From Cylicocyclus nassatus (Eukaryota > Nematoda > Chromadorea > Rhabditida > Strongylidae): 64,000 nt of DNA. The stretch is from the NCBI GenBank assembly GCA_958299035.1, contig CATQJL010000316.1, positions 4,676,674 to 4,740,673 of the forward strand, in the 5' to 3' direction. A model generated the notes under the pieces. The model was not told the DNA's origin, did no database searches, and was given only the letters and a program-made list of their open reading frames with translations. Position numbers and translations under genes: made by a program. Shown one piece after another: positions 1 through 12,204 of the stretch; the stretch's first letter is position 1; each line of letters opens with the position of its first letter.

Positions 1-41
1 GAAGTTGGGAGAGTCACGCTACGATGGGAGGACCTCGCTCA

Positions 42-757
42 TCTTATATATAAAGCTTGTCTGTTTGTATGTATGTCTGTCTGTCTGCATGTCTGTCTGT
101 GTGTACGTATGTTCCGAATAGAAAATTCCATTTCTGAACCGATCCGGACCAAACTTGGCACACATACACTTCGGGCCCCGGCGCGTGTCATAGGCTACTT
201 TTCGTCATCGATCGATATCGATTTTTTGCAAAATTTGAGCTAGGGGCTGGGAGTTGGCACAGGGGGGTAAGTGAGCATGGGGATTCCGAATACAATATTA
301 GTTTTTAAAATCGTGCATTACTTTTATCGATTTTATCGATTTTTTTGCAAAGTTTGAGCTACGGGGCTGGGATTTGGCACAGGGGGGGGGGGGGGTAATC
401 GAGCATGCTGATCACCCCCGTGGGGGTGATCAGCATGCTCGATTACACCCCCTGCCAAATTCCAGCCCCCAGCTCAAATTTTGCAAAAAATCGATAAAAT
501 CGATGAAAGTAATGCACGGTTTCGAAAACTAATATTGTATTCGTAATCAGCATGCTCGATTACCCCCCTATGCCAAATCCCAGCCCCCTAGCTCAAATTT
601 TGCAAAAAATCGATAAAATCGGCTTCAATCGGTAACGAAAAGTGGACTGTGACACCCGCCGGGGCCCGAAGGGTATGTGTGCCAAGTTTGGTCCGGATCG
701 GTTAAGAAATGGAATTTTCTATTGGGAACATACGGCGGAGCCGGGTAAGTCAGCTAG
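42..757 (+). mobile_element. Non-autonomous fold-back Helitron, copy 1
   Basis: The element starts TCTTATATATAAAG directly after a host A. It ends with the hairpin CGGC-GGA-GCCG, about 10 further bases and CTAG, followed by a host T. This matches a canonical Helitron (5' TC, 3' hairpin plus CTRR, insertion between A and T, no target duplication). Behind the 5' end lie GTAT/GTCT simple repeats. The interior is two long inverted arms, beginning at GTATGTTCCGAATAG on the left and ending at the matching GGAACATAC on the right, folded about a palindrome near 421. There is no Rep/helicase gene, so it must be mobilised in trans. Confidence 0.8.
397..446. repeat. Central palindrome of Helitron copy 1
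   Basis: A near-perfect palindrome containing GCATGCTGATCACCCCC and its complement. Equivalent palindromes sit at 10442-10492, 16472-16521 and 29738-29783 in the other three copies. In each case the internal repeat units change orientation here, so it is the axis of the fold-back. Confidence 0.85.
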
Positions 758-904
758 TCGAATGATAAATCGATTAGCCAGAGTGTGCATATCGCACACA
801 GTCAGACGTAAGATCCCACCAAGACTCTTCTAACCCCGGCGGCAGGCGTCCAAATTCAAAAACAAGGGCGGTACTATTCCGCCCTTAGTTGACACAAAAA
901 ATGG

Positions 905-1495
905 AATAGGGGGATTATTTTGCAAGCTGATTACGAATATCTCATTTATTTCGCAGGTTTGCCGTCTGTGCAGTTACGGTAGGGTTACGTTAGGGGCCGA
1001 AATCATGAATTTGCCCCAAACTGTTCCGGGGGTTATTTGGCATGCTGAACATAAATACCATGTTCATTTCGTACGATAGCGTCATTTTTTCGGACTATGG
1101 TGGGTACATGGTAGATGGATGAGAATTCCGAATTTGTTCAAAGCTTTGCATAGAGAGGTTCTTAAGCATGCTGATTACCGATACATGCTCGATAAGGCGT
1201 TGCTGCAGTAAAACATGATATCCGTCATCAGCATGCTTGTGAACCCTTGCAAAGTTCTGAGCATTCGAAATTTAGCCATTTAGCCAGCTATCGCATGCCC
1301 ACCGTAACCTGAAAAACGGCGCTACCGCAAGAAATGAATATTTTAGTCATGTTCAGCGTACCGAATAACCCCCCCTAGGCGAAGTTTAGGGCGAATCTGT
1401 GTTTATGGCCCTAATCCTACCGTAACTCCACAATGGCATTACGGTGGAAATAATTATGATGTTCGTAATTAGCGTGCAAATTAACCCTTCTGGAG
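905..1495. repeat. Imperfect 590-bp palindrome (fold-back element)
   Basis: The left half (905-1110) is matched in reverse by the right half (about 1310-1495). Shared blocks include GCTGATTACGAATAT, GTTACGGTAGG and GGGGGTTATTTGG with their complements. The centre also folds, with GCATGCTGATTACC against the complementary block near 1227. It contains no credible coding sequence. A related GTTACGGTAGG segment recurs near 12700. Ends and target duplication are unclear. Confidence 0.6.
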
Positions 1496-1611
1496 GAAGT
1501 TCTAACCGTATCGCGATGCTTATTTTTTGGGTCAATATTGTGGAATAGCGCCGGATAGCCCAGGTAAGCGAAAAAATTTTGTTCGAAATTTTGTTCGCGC
1601 GCTGCCTTTAA

Positions 1612-2008
1612 AGGTGGTGTCTGGACAAGAACTCCATTTCCTCCACATTTACTTGCCTGAAGTTATCCGCAACGCTAAATTTGAAAATCCACGTCAGAAA
1701 GCGCGAAAACGGCGAGAACATGCGTTCCTCAGAGCCTTACAACTTGGAATTGGACGGCTGGCGAGGCTAAGAACGTAGAGTCACTGCAGGACACGACTTT
1801 AACTGTGGCGGCATGTGTACTCCCGCAGAATAGGCAATCAGGAAGACCCCGCCCCCGGGGTCTTTTCTGAGTTTACCAACTTTCCGGCGGTTTTTCGTGC
1901 TTCTGATCAAACGTTATGCCTCTCACTTGCGCAACGGCGTGTCCGAGGAGGCCCACTTTCGCACAGCATTGCAATCCCAAAACCTACAACCTTGTTCGGA
2001 CACTGTCT
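1612..2008. mobile_element. 397-bp non-autonomous DNA element, diverged copy
   Basis: Terminal inverted repeats AGGTGGTGTCTGGACAA and TTGTTCGGACACTGTCT flank 397 bases. The whole element aligns with another 397-bp copy at 37934-38330, including internal blocks such as GCGAAAACGGCGAGAA and ACTGTGGCGGCATG. Flanking 4-mers are TTAA on the left and TCAA on the right, so the copy looks old. Short open frames inside also occur in the paired copy and are not genes. Confidence 0.7.
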
Positions 2009-2650
2009 TCAACGAGACGAACCAGCAATTTCGTACGCGACTCTCTGACTGTGCGAGAGTCAAGTTGTAAGCACGGAGACGTGCAAGTGGGAAGCTATGT
2101 TGTGAGAACAAGATATAAAGCTTAGATAAAGGCAAAGTATGTTATGAGAATAAGATCAATTGTTGCAGATATGAGGATGACACGCATTCTGCAGTATGGC
2201 ATATAAACCGTCACCGAGAGCACAAGCCGGATATCCCGTACCAAGTCTCGAGCTGCCGACTGGTCGTCCACCGTACCCCTCTCGTCGCTGGCTGATGCCT
2301 GGCTGATGCCTCTCCGATCCAGCGCTACTTCTGATCTACCTGCTCAACCTCTTCACTAATCATTTCTAATTGCCGATCGTTCATATACTGCTTTCTGTCC
2401 ATATTGATGTCTCAAGGATAAACTACTTAGTACTGATCGGTGCTCGTGTTTCTACCAGCCAGCTAGCACGCTACCACTAGCGACGCTTACTAACAAGGGA
2501 ACGATACTTGGTGTCCGTGGCCTTTTGAGATGACATGTATACCATTACACTCGTCTTCGAACCCTGGTTCCGAATTTGACTTCCGTTTCTGCTAATCGCT
2601 TCAAAGTTGTTATGATGGATCACGCGGAGTTTGGCTGCGTGGTGAAATAC
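2009..2650. other. Intergenic, no gene seen
   Basis: I see no exon with credible splice sites. There is a short direct duplication of GCTGATGCCT near 2290-2310. Small open frames that cross from the preceding element are chance. Confidence 0.5.
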
Positions 2651-2654
2651 GGTC

Positions 2655-2964
2655 GGAGGTCTAGTGGTTAGTGCGATAGCCTCATGAGTAGGTGCGGATG
2701 TAGGTTCGAATCCTTCTGTGTTTTTCAGTTTTGCATTGCTCAGTTAACCTTCTTTCGCATCCTCGAGCTATGTGAACGCACTTACTCTTCAAAAAATGTG
2801 TAAACTTGGAACAAATGATTACTGTTTGCGCTAAAATGTATCCAATGATCATAATTCGAGTGAATTTTCTCGAACAAGTGAGGCAGTGCAAAGATGAAAA
2901 CACAAAAGGATTTGAACCTACACCTGCCTCAACTTATGAGGCTATCGCACAATTTACTAGACCA
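2655..2964. repeat. Two tRNA-derived sequences in inverted orientation
   Basis: On the plus strand, 2655-2765 has an A-box-like TCTAGTGGTTAGTGCGATAG and a perfect B box GGTTCGAATCC (2703-2713), followed by a TTCTGTGTTTTTCAG tail. On the minus strand, 2873-2964 carries the same order: TCTAGTAAATTGTGCGATAG, the B-box-like GGTTCAAATCC (2908-2918) and CTTTTGTGTTTTCATC. The acceptor stem does not close well, so these are tRNA-derived repeats (SINE-like or the arms of a fold-back), not intact tRNA genes. The minus copy is more decayed. Confidence 0.55.
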
Positions 2965-4641
2965 GAACGTGGCCGCAGTAGAGGCCGTTCCAATGACCAT
3001 ATTTCCCTTGGGCGGCCAAACATGGCTCAAAATTCGCCACAACTTCTTTCAGAGGAAACGATTAGCAGAAAAGGAAGCAAATTCGGAATCAGCGTTCGAA
3101 GACGAGTGCAACAGTATGCATCTCGTCTCGAAAGGCCACGGGCATTGAGTATCGTTTCCTTGTAAGTGCAGTTTTTTGTGTTTGGTGAATTCAAAGAGCT
3201 TCTGAACTCTTGAAGCACGTTCGTAGTTTTGAAAAGGGTTAATTTGAGAAACGTTGCCCTTATTTTTGGAAAGTTTCCATAAAAACCTTGTTGGAGGCTG
3301 CAAAAACTCAGTTTTTTGTAATTTTTTGACTCACTACACGTTGTTCAATCATAATTCAATTTGATTATGAGTTCAATATCCGCAGCTTTGACCCGGACGA
3401 TTTAGTTCTGTTGATTTTTTTAGATAAAGTTTGTATTAATTACTTATGTTGCGCAGAGTAAAAGTTGCAAAGTGCAAAGCTCTATGTATCACGGGTATGC
3501 CAGAAAGGAGTGTTTTAGGCTCACCTTTGCACATTTTTCAATCTTTGCTGGCCTAAACTTCTTCATCAATCGCTCTGATTCTTGAAATTCAAGCTCAACC
3601 CATTACAGTAGGATCTTTTTTGTCCACCTTAAATCCAGAGTCTAATCTTTTCATTTTGCAAACGAAATTTATCCTATGGCAGCAGGTGCATTTGTAATTG
3701 TAAACGACGTAGAAATGATTGCTAGACAGATTTGCTCAGGAAGAATTAATGCTAAGAGCCCATATTGGTTTGCAATTTTTGCAATCATGGTGTGTTAGCC
3801 TAATGCAGTGAGTAACATGCAATGACACAAATAATGCTTAAGAAATGCAAAAAAGGACTATTAGTTATTGAAACAACATCAACTGTTTTTTAAGAATTGA
3901 CGCACATAATGGAGATTGGAAAATCTGATTTATTCTATATATGCATCCGACAGAGGCAACAAGTAATGTAATTTCTTTTTTTTCCAAATGTAGCGCACTC
4001 GTTCTTTGCCATTACCTAAGAGCTGCAGCTGTGCACAAAATGTTTGAATTTTGATGACAACGTGTAAAATCTGCACCTTTTGCAAAAACTAACAAAATTG
4101 GAAAGTACTGGAGCTAAAACCATGCACGGAAGTCGGAATCTCAGAATTTGTCGCGATTTGCATAGCGGAATTGGACCCGCTCCATTACATTTGTTTGTTT
4201 TCAAGGTAAAAATTCACATGCCTTTTCACTGCTTACTGAACAGTATGAAGAATACGCATAGTTTATCAAATATGGGTAATCTGCAAAAAAATCAACACAT
4301 ATAATTACAAATAATAGATATCCCGTTATAGTGTGACACCCGCTTATTTTTCATATGCATAAAACAAGATCCAATAATGCACTGCCTTATAATTACGTGA
4401 TTCCAATCCCATAAAGGAATTTGTTCTGAGCTCGTTTTACTTTTTCTTTGGCGCAGTGTACGTGTTTAGAAAGGAACCAGAGACCATGGAGAGCCTAAAA
4501 TATGAGTAAAATTTTCTAAGGTTAATCAAATTTTATATGTCTGCCTTGACTACCTGTCGTGCTTCTTTGTTCTTAACTCCAACGTAAAAATTGTTGTTGA
4601 CTATGTAAGGTTTCATGCTCACTTTTTCAGAGTCATCGAGA
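2965..4641. other. Intergenic, no confident gene
   Basis: The stretch 2980-3150 is open in two plus frames and has less biased codons than its surroundings. It might be a relic exon, but no splice sites or homology could be recognised. The rest is AT-rich with nothing identifiable. Confidence 0.4.
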
Positions 4642-4769
4642 TGGAACCTGAATACTTTTCAATGTTAGAACTGGCTTTGGAAACGCATCATATGACTTCA
4701 CGCATAATGTACTCTTTCAATTTACACTAGATTCATGAACAGCTTCAAGTAGCGGGTATTCAGGTTCTA
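4642..4769. repeat. Short MITE-like inverted repeat
   Basis: TGGAACCTGAATAC at the left and GTATTCAGGTTCTA at the right are near-complementary ends of a segment of about 128 bases. The interior is non-coding. No clear target duplication. Confidence 0.4.
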
Positions 4770-4816
4770 AATGTAAAAAAATATCAAGCACTGATTAAGC
4801 CGTTATCCGAAGTGAT

Positions 4817-4818
<2 letters not shown>

Positions 4819-4860
<42 letters not shown>
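4819..4860. repeat. (ATTT)n microsatellite
   Basis: About ten uninterrupted tandem ATTT units. Confidence 0.9.
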
Positions 4861-4861
<1 letters not shown>

Positions 4862-5102
4862 CTGAATGCACGAGAAATGCGCCTATGATATAAAAGCAGA
4901 AAAACTAAGTATTAGTCAATAAAAAGAAGAAAAAAAACCAAATTCAGACAGAAAGTTTAATTCAGTGCTGGTAAAAAATCTCAAGCAACACTCATTCAAG
5001 TACATGTGAGAGTCGGAATGATACTACCTACTAAAGATATACGATTTATTTGTTGCCGAGACCATTATAAACCCAGTACCGTACTCTTTCGGACCAGACT
5101 GA

Positions 5103-7804
5103 TCAGCGCCAAGGATTACGGTATGGGGAGAGAGCGAAGTACGTACCGTACTTCTTGGCGCTATTCATACTCTTCTGCGGTTAGGTAATGATTTAATTGG
5201 ATCTTCAGGTATCACCCAAGTCCAGGATCCCAAAACGCTTCAAATCTGTCTTTACTATCAAAAAAATGCTCTTCTATTTCCAAATCGAATGATTGTATCA
5301 TTCTAAAAAAAAGCCCTACCATTTGCCGTCAGCTATCTCATTGTATTCAAAATCTCTACAGACAATACCATGATACTGCATCGAACACAACTCGTTCAGA
5401 ACGTCCTAAAGATTTTTTTCATTAGCAATCTTTCTTTTTTCAAGCAACTAACCTGGTCATAAAGTGATTCATTTTTCTGCAACCTCTTAGTCATTTCCTC
5501 AAATAACACTACAGATGCATTTGTAGGTTCGACCAGCATCGGGCTGAATGCAAGTCGATCACCCTGGAAAAAAAGAGACTAAAATTATTGAGTTTTTTAA
5601 AATTAACGACGTACTTGATGAGTTAGGCCCTTAACTGGAACAACAACATCGGCATCATCTATCAAAGTGGCATTAAGGAACAGTTCCAATGGGTCTCGGA
5701 ACCATATTGAGTCTGTTTCAATCAATGTATAACGTATGGAGTGCTGGAAAGTTTATAATGGCTTTTCGAATATGTAAGACTCAGATAATTTTTTACCTCC
5801 GTCAGAATCTTCATCAATTTTGCCCTGATAGTCAAATAATTTATGTACTTTTGTTCGCCCCAGTCAAGGTCTTCTTCATATCCGGAAAGGACCATTAGCA
5901 AACAAGCCATAGCCTGAATTTCTGAGAATTTCTAACAATTTTTGTAGTCGAAGAGAAGTGCTACATACCTTTCCGTACTCCTCCTGCACTCTGTCACACA
6001 ATTTCCGAGACGTGGATACAATTAAGAGCCTTTCGTGTGTACCCTGAAAATGTGCGCAAATGTACTCGAAGATAAAGAAAAAATTGGAAATGAGGGGACA
6101 AAGCTTCAAATATCCTCCAGCAACACATATATTCTTATTTTAAAAAAATTTGTAAGTTAATCCTCCAGCAATACATACTATTCTTATTTTATAAAAATTT
6201 GTAAGTTACCTGAAAATCAGCAACATTGCATAGCCAATTCAGTGTCAGCATCTCGAATGCTCCGTTTACCAACGTAAAATAAAGCAGTCGGTTTGTCTTG
6301 TACATTGCCGAAGCTCGGTCAATGAGTTTCTAGAAAAACAAAGTTGAAGTTGCGAGTGTGAAGTCACGATTTTCTCAAGTTTCTAAGAAAGTTTTCGCTA
6401 AGCTTTGCAAGTTAAGAATTCGGAAACTTTAATAAAAAGAAAGTAACCAAAAAGTGCCGATTGCGCTGAGACGATCAGCAAACAAAGGTTTGCAGCTTAT
6501 TTTATGGCCGTTTTGTAAAGAAATTTGATTTCGATATTTGTGATTTTCTCAATAAAAACCAAAAATTAGTGTATAGCGAGTCTAATGTCAAATCAAAGCA
6601 TATCTGTCTAGCTATCAAAAAAAATTGGACCCACTTATTTAGGTTGGCTGCTAAGTATTGCACCTAAATTGGGATTTTTGCAACGAAAGTTTGAGACGTT
6701 TCTGTATAAATTATTTGATGCATATGAATTTGCATATAATATAAGTTTGCATTAAAACAAAATCAGATATTGTGGAAGTTGTAAGTACTAGCTTGTCGCA
6801 GAGACATTCAATCAGTATGGAATGTTAGTATTGAGAAAAACATGCTATATTAATGAAATTGAAAATGAAATCAGAATATTCAGAACTCATCGCGAAGAAA
6901 TTTTGAAGAAAAAAAACTATTTTCTGAGCTCGGCTAGCCCCGATAACCCAGCAACACTATTTATTCAAGGCACTCTATCAAACGTGATTTTTTTCTGTCC
7001 AACTTTATAATGTAGAAAGAGGAGAGGGGGGGGGGGGGGGGAAGGAGGGTGCGGACTTGCAAAATTCTGGTGTCTTATTGAATTGGAATTGCTTAGCAAA
7101 ACACTGTCTTCGTCAAATCAGCTCTTGGGTTTGTAAAATCATCAATTGAGACATCAAATTTGGCATAGTTCCAAAGTAAGATTTAACGCAGAATTGCATT
7201 GACCATGATTTTTTTTCATTCGTATCTAAGCAAAAGTGAAAATTGGCTAGTGCTTTGCATGCAAACGGAATTGTAAAAAAAATTCGTCCTCAGTTCCGTT
7301 CCACTTGTTTCGCCCGAACGCTGCCTCACTTTCTGTTCATGCGATAATTGAGCGCGTAAGAAAAGATGGTAAGAGTGTTGCTAACCTTGACGAAGTCATT
7401 ATCGAGTTCGGGTTGTAGCAATTTAACCTCCGATGTTGATGTTTTTTCTTAAATGGGGGCAATTTCTCACAGTGTTCTTTCATTGCAGAAAATTCGAAAA
7501 ATTCTGGAATTTTGTCATAGTTCACCAACCTTTCAATTTCTGCGATTTCTTCGAATCTTTGCCTTTCGACTTTTTCACCGATCCCGATACTTTCCCCTTG
7601 ACAGATACTCCCTCCTTCAAAACCAATGGTCCGTCTGATAATTCCTAGAAGGAAAAACGTGCTTCATCTGAGAAGATTTGCAAAAAAACTTACTTTTTTA
7701 GAAAGCTCCCTTCTCGTGTAAGATACTTGTGTGATAGAGTAAATAAAATAAAATGTGTGGGCGATCACATAGGCAAGCACAATAAAAGTCAGAATTCTTC
7801 TCAT
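5103..7804 (-). CDS. Nucleotide-diphospho-sugar transferase (type II membrane glycosyltransferase)
   Basis: Exons rebuilt on the minus strand, all joining in frame: 7694-7804, 7530-7644, 7386-7447, 6210-6329, 5969-6043, 5797-5913, 5615-5743, 5453-5563, 5320-5405, then two short 3' exons ending at the TGA at 5103-5105 (those last two junctions are less certain). The product is about 345 residues. The N-terminus has a hydrophobic signal anchor (MRRILTFIVLAYVIAHTFYF) and a Lys/Ser stem. The catalytic part has GTHERLLIVST, then the DxD-like metal/sugar-nucleotide motif ETDSIWFRDP, and near the end AKKYGTYF. The layout fits the PF03407 family (Golgi transferases that move a sugar from a nucleotide to a glycan). 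It is a paralogue of the gene at 48567. Intron 3 is about 1.05 kb. Acceptor and substrate cannot be told. Confidence 0.75.
6112..6208. repeat. Tandem 48-bp duplication inside an intron
   Basis: Two adjacent copies share ATCCTCCAGCAA, ATTCTTATTTTA and TTTGTAAGTTA, within the intron between the exons at 5969-6043 and 6210-6329. It duplicates sequence up to the donor (gtaacttac on the minus strand), so a second potential donor-like site was created. Confidence 0.75.
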
Positions 7805-9909
7805 AAATCTGGAAATTTACAAGTGAAATCCCGCGAAAATTGTAACGCGCAGCAATGGAGATTTGGTAAGAGATAGATGCAAAACTTGAAATTCGCTAAT
7901 TAGACCACAGAAGCCGCAAGCTTGCCAATCGTTTCGATCGTTCAACGATAAGCAAACCATAAAAAAGTGTCGATTTCCTTACGGAGATACACATTCTATG
8001 CTGGAACAGTGCCAGATATTGGCAATGGAAAGAATGTGGATGAGCTCTAGGGAGTGAAAACCTGTATAAGTATAGCGTAATTTTCAAATTAATGACCTCT
8101 TCCCCAGGTTAATAATAAGCAAAATACATACATGTTTCTTTAAATACCATCCTAAATACTTTTGGTGAACTCTCAACCTTCACTGGAACATGATCTCTAA
8201 AAATTTATGTGGTGATTTCACATCTTTAAACCGGTCCGATGAGAACTCGCTTGGAACTGCAATCTTTTCAAAGCACTGAGCACCAGATTTTGTACTCGAA
8301 CAGCTCGAATCCCAAAGGAGTACAGTGAAATTTCAGGAAACCAACGATTGCGACAATTTTACACCAAATCAATGCATGTTCAAGGCCAACGCATACGGTT
8401 CATTGCGTACAACTAGTTGCAAAAAAAAGCGAGAATAGATAGAAAGTGCTGGGAAAAAGTCGGAATCTTTCTAGAATTGGAAATTCTGGGGACGAATTAG
8501 GGTGCAAGTGGGGCTCATGAAAGAGGCTGGGAAACTCAAGCAAGTGCTGGAAAAAACATATTTTGGAGTAGTTATTGCTCTATTTGAGAGTAAAAACTGG
8601 CTATTTTAGGGGTAAGAAATGCAGAAGAGGTCATAAAAATACAGTTAGAATTTTTTGTACATGATTGTTTTAAGGAGTTAAAGTTAAGCTAGCTGCTACT
8701 TAAAAAGAAACTTTACTGCTACTCAAAGAGAAAAAATGGAAAAGGAATGAAAAGAGGTCAAGGATACGGTCAGAAGTTTCTAAAATTGACTTCTGACGAG
8801 AGAGGAATTCCAAAGAAGAGCTATCATAAGCAGAGACGCAAGGAATTGACAAAACCGTACTCAACAAGGAACCAAAAGACTGGTGTACTCCAAAAAGGGT
8901 CCGACAATCGTCAAAAACAAGCAGAAATGATTTAAACGTTTCTAGTTACTGATTCAGAACGACAGAACGCAAAATGTTTGGACACAGAGTGGTTTCAGTG
9001 CGCACTATGCGATAATGGAACCGATCGCCAAGTGAACGAGAGATGGTCTCGTCTCGCGCAAGAACACAACCCCGAACCCGAGAGCAGTTCTCTTCGACAC
9101 GAAATGAAAGCGAAATCAGGCCGAATCAGGGCTGAAGATTTCTCTCCCAACGAGTAGTTTGTATACGAAGGTGCGCGTGTGTTCACACCGACATGAGAAA
9201 AAGTGAACGACGACGCTTTGGAGGACGATAATAACGGGGGCGAAAAAACAGAACCTGCTCCTGATTAGTGTGAATCTCGCACAGTTCTACGAAAAAGTGG
9301 TAAACTTTTTTCTGTAAAGTACTCGAGAACGAGGAATGCATATAGAAAAAGTTTAGCAGGCACAATACTGAGAGGAAAGGAGATTGTATAACAATGTTTC
9401 GTAATGATTAACGCCTACCTCATTGTTATAAAAGCCTCTGAACTTACCCTCGACGATTTTCCACTTGACTATGGGTAGTCGGCTGACCTCACATCGATAT
9501 TGTTTGATCTGATCTCAATCCTACGGATAAAATTTATCGTCTCTGTTTGTTCACTGGACTCCACGCTGCATATCGCACGCTTTCTTTTTCACAACCATAC
9601 CTTGGTATCAAATTTTAAAGTATTGTCCCATATCGTATGCTTGGCACTGGTAGCGTGCGTCTTATTGGTGAAAATAATCTTGAAAAATGTTACTCCATTC
9701 CAGCTTGTTTCATGTGATCTCTTCGAGCTGTTGCCAAGATCTTGCAATCTTGAGGTATTCTCTCGATATAAGTTCCTACAGAAAAAGAATCGTTTGGTTG
9801 TTACCAGCTTCAATAAATCATCGTTGAAAGTTCAAAATTTCAGGTTATCCAAATTAAGTTACTGGAAATTAAGGGAACGCCATTCCAGCACCGTCCATAA
9901 TATGAGCTA
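7805..9909. other. Upstream/intergenic region, no gene confirmed
   Basis: This includes the 5' flank of the transferase at 5103-7804. The part 9000-9260 is less AT-rich than its surroundings and could be promoter or untranslated sequence. An open frame of 137 codons at 9500-9913 has ordinary AT-rich composition and takes its stop codon from the inserted Helitron. I could not support it as a gene. Confidence 0.4.
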
Positions 9910-11097
9910 CTAGCTGGCTTACCCGGCTCCGCCGTATCCGGACCAAACTTGGCACACATACTCTTCGGGCCCCGGCGGGTGTCACAGTCCACTTTTCGTT
10001 ATCGATCGATGTCGATTTTACCGATTTTTATCGATTTTTTTGCAGAGTTCACCTACAGGGCTAGGAGTTGGCACAGGGGGGAAGTGAGCATGGGGATTCC
10101 GAATACAACATTAGTTTTCAGGATCGTCCATTACTTTTATCGATTTTATCGATTTTTTTTTGTAAAGTTTGACCTGCGGGGCTGGGAGTTTGCACAGGTG
10201 GGTAATCGAGCATGCTGATTACGAACACAATATTAGTTTTCAGGATCGTCCATTACTTTTATCGATTTTATCGATTTTTTTTTGTAAAGTTTGACCTGCG
10301 GGGCTGGGAGTTTGCACAGAGGGGTAATCGAGCATGCAGATTACGAACACAATATTAGTTTTCAGGATCGTCCATTACTTTTTCGATTTTATCGATTTTT
10401 TGAAAATTTGAGCTAGGGGGCTGGAATTTGGCACAGGAGTGTAATCGAGCATGCTGATCACCCCCCTTGGGGGTGATCAGCATGCTCGATTACCCCCCTG
10501 TGCCAACTCCCAGCCCCCTAGCTCAAACTTTGCAAAAAAATCGATAAAATCGATAATAGTAATCGATAATCCTGAAAACCAATATTGTATTCGGAATCCC
10601 CATGCTCGATTACCCCCCTGTGCCAACTCCCAGCCCCGTAGCTCAAACTTTGCAAAAAAATCGATAAAATCGATAAAAGTAATCGATAATCCTGAAAACC
10701 AATATTGTATTCGGAATCCCCATGCTCGATTACCCCCCTGTGCCAACTCCCAGCCCCGTAGCTCAAACTTTGCAAAAAAATCGATAAAATCGATAAAAGT
10801 AATCGATAATCCTGAAAACCAATATTGTATTCGGAATCCCCATGCTCGATTACCCCCCTGTGCCAACTCCCAGCCCCGTAGGTGAACTCAGCAAAAAAAT
10901 CGATAAAAATCGATAAAATCGATATCGATCGATGACGAAAAGTAGCCTATGACACCCGCCCGGCCCCGAAGGGTATGTGTGCCAAGTTTGGTCCGGATCG
11001 GTTGAGAAATAAAATTTTCTATTCGGAACATACGTACATACATACAGACATACAGACATACATACAGACAAACAGACATTCAGCTTTATATATAAGA
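9910..11097 (-). mobile_element. Non-autonomous fold-back Helitron, copy 2
   Basis: Read on the minus strand, it begins TCTTATATATAAAG (at 11097) and ends hairpin plus CTAG (9910-9913). Host A (9909) and T (11098) flank it. About four units of the ~119-base repeat lie on the 5' side, then the palindrome at 10442-10492, then about three units in the opposite direction. Open frames of 85-144 codons on both strands (for example 10451-10885) are by-products of the near-identical units, not genes. Confidence 0.85.
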
Positions 11098-12204
11098 TGG
11101 GCTAATTTTTGTTTAGAAAAATATTCTAATGCCTCGTAATTCTTGTCATATTTTCGAATTCCTTGTTCTGTCACATTAGTAAACAACGAATTAGTGCAAG
11201 GCTTTCCTACCTAGGAAAAAATCGAATAGTTGACCATGTAAGGATTCTGTATTAAACCTTTTAGATTTTCAATGCCGGAAACTAATCTTCTTCTATTATT
11301 TTGGCTAACATGTACGTAGTTGCAGAAGATTTATAGACTGACAAAGTCCACGACCTCCTCTTTCATTGAAATCAAGTGATCTAATGAACTCAGAATGCAA
11401 AAATTTACGATTTTTTTATATGATGAAGAATTCGGAACATTTGTGTCACTCCAATATTGTTTAATTCTGTCATCATATGTTGATATCGATGAAGATGTGT
11501 GGGCATCAAATTTTGCTTTTTACCACTATTTGAGTCATATATCTAGAATGCGAAGAGAAAGAGATACATATCGCCAAACAGAAATTTCGTCTAGTGTAAG
11601 AACTAAAATTCATGAGCAGTGTTGACTTGCAAAGGACACGGTAATCTCATACTTCGTCGAGAATAACTTTGAGCCCTTTGTTATTCGATTTATTGAATTC
11701 CGAGGTTTTCTTCCCTATAACTGTCAAGGTCCTCAGCCAATTGTGAAACTGTCAAAACTGATTGGGCAAGGAAGACATTACGGAGGTGATGCTCTTTCTG
11801 TGCGAAAGTGCACCATTTTTGCCAGTTGTCTGCACGCACCATTGTGCCAGTTGTCCGCCTCGTAGCAGTGCAATGTCCTCTGCGCACAAACTTTATGCTG
11901 TAAACCTCCAGCAATTCGCAGCAAAGAATAGACAAAGCATAATTTCTGCCAATTCACTGTCTTCTACCGGATTAGAATAGGTATTTGTCAATCACAAAAC
12001 GTGTTTGTTTTTATTTCACGAAGAACTTTGTACTTCTTGCTGCTAAGTTTACAGCTCAATAGATTTGATTCGAACTCCCCATTTGCTTGCACACACTTGT
12101 AGGATTACAGTACCACTCGTAATCTAGAAAATAATCGTACTTCGGAGTTCGCCGAACTCCGCGTTGCATCGCCATATTTTGCTTCGAAGTGGACCAAATT
12201 CTCT
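11098..12204. other. Intergenic, no gene confirmed
   Basis: AT-rich sequence. A small palindrome CGGAGTTCGCCGAACTCCG occurs near 12142. Open frames are below 85 codons, without convincing splice signals. Confidence 0.4.

Noticed and set aside
4819..4860. CRISPR-like or regulatory repeat
   Set aside because: It is a simple (ATTT)n microsatellite. No array with unique spacers exists in the window, and the genome is eukaryotic.
9500..9913. 137-codon plus-strand frame
   Set aside because: Composition is AT-rich like intergenic DNA, no splice sites or homology, and its stop codon is the CTAG end of Helitron copy 2.
10451..10885. 144- and 129-codon open frames on opposite strands
   Set aside because: They are translations of near-identical ~119-base repeat units in Helitron copy 2; the same peptides recur at 29005-29708 in copy 4.
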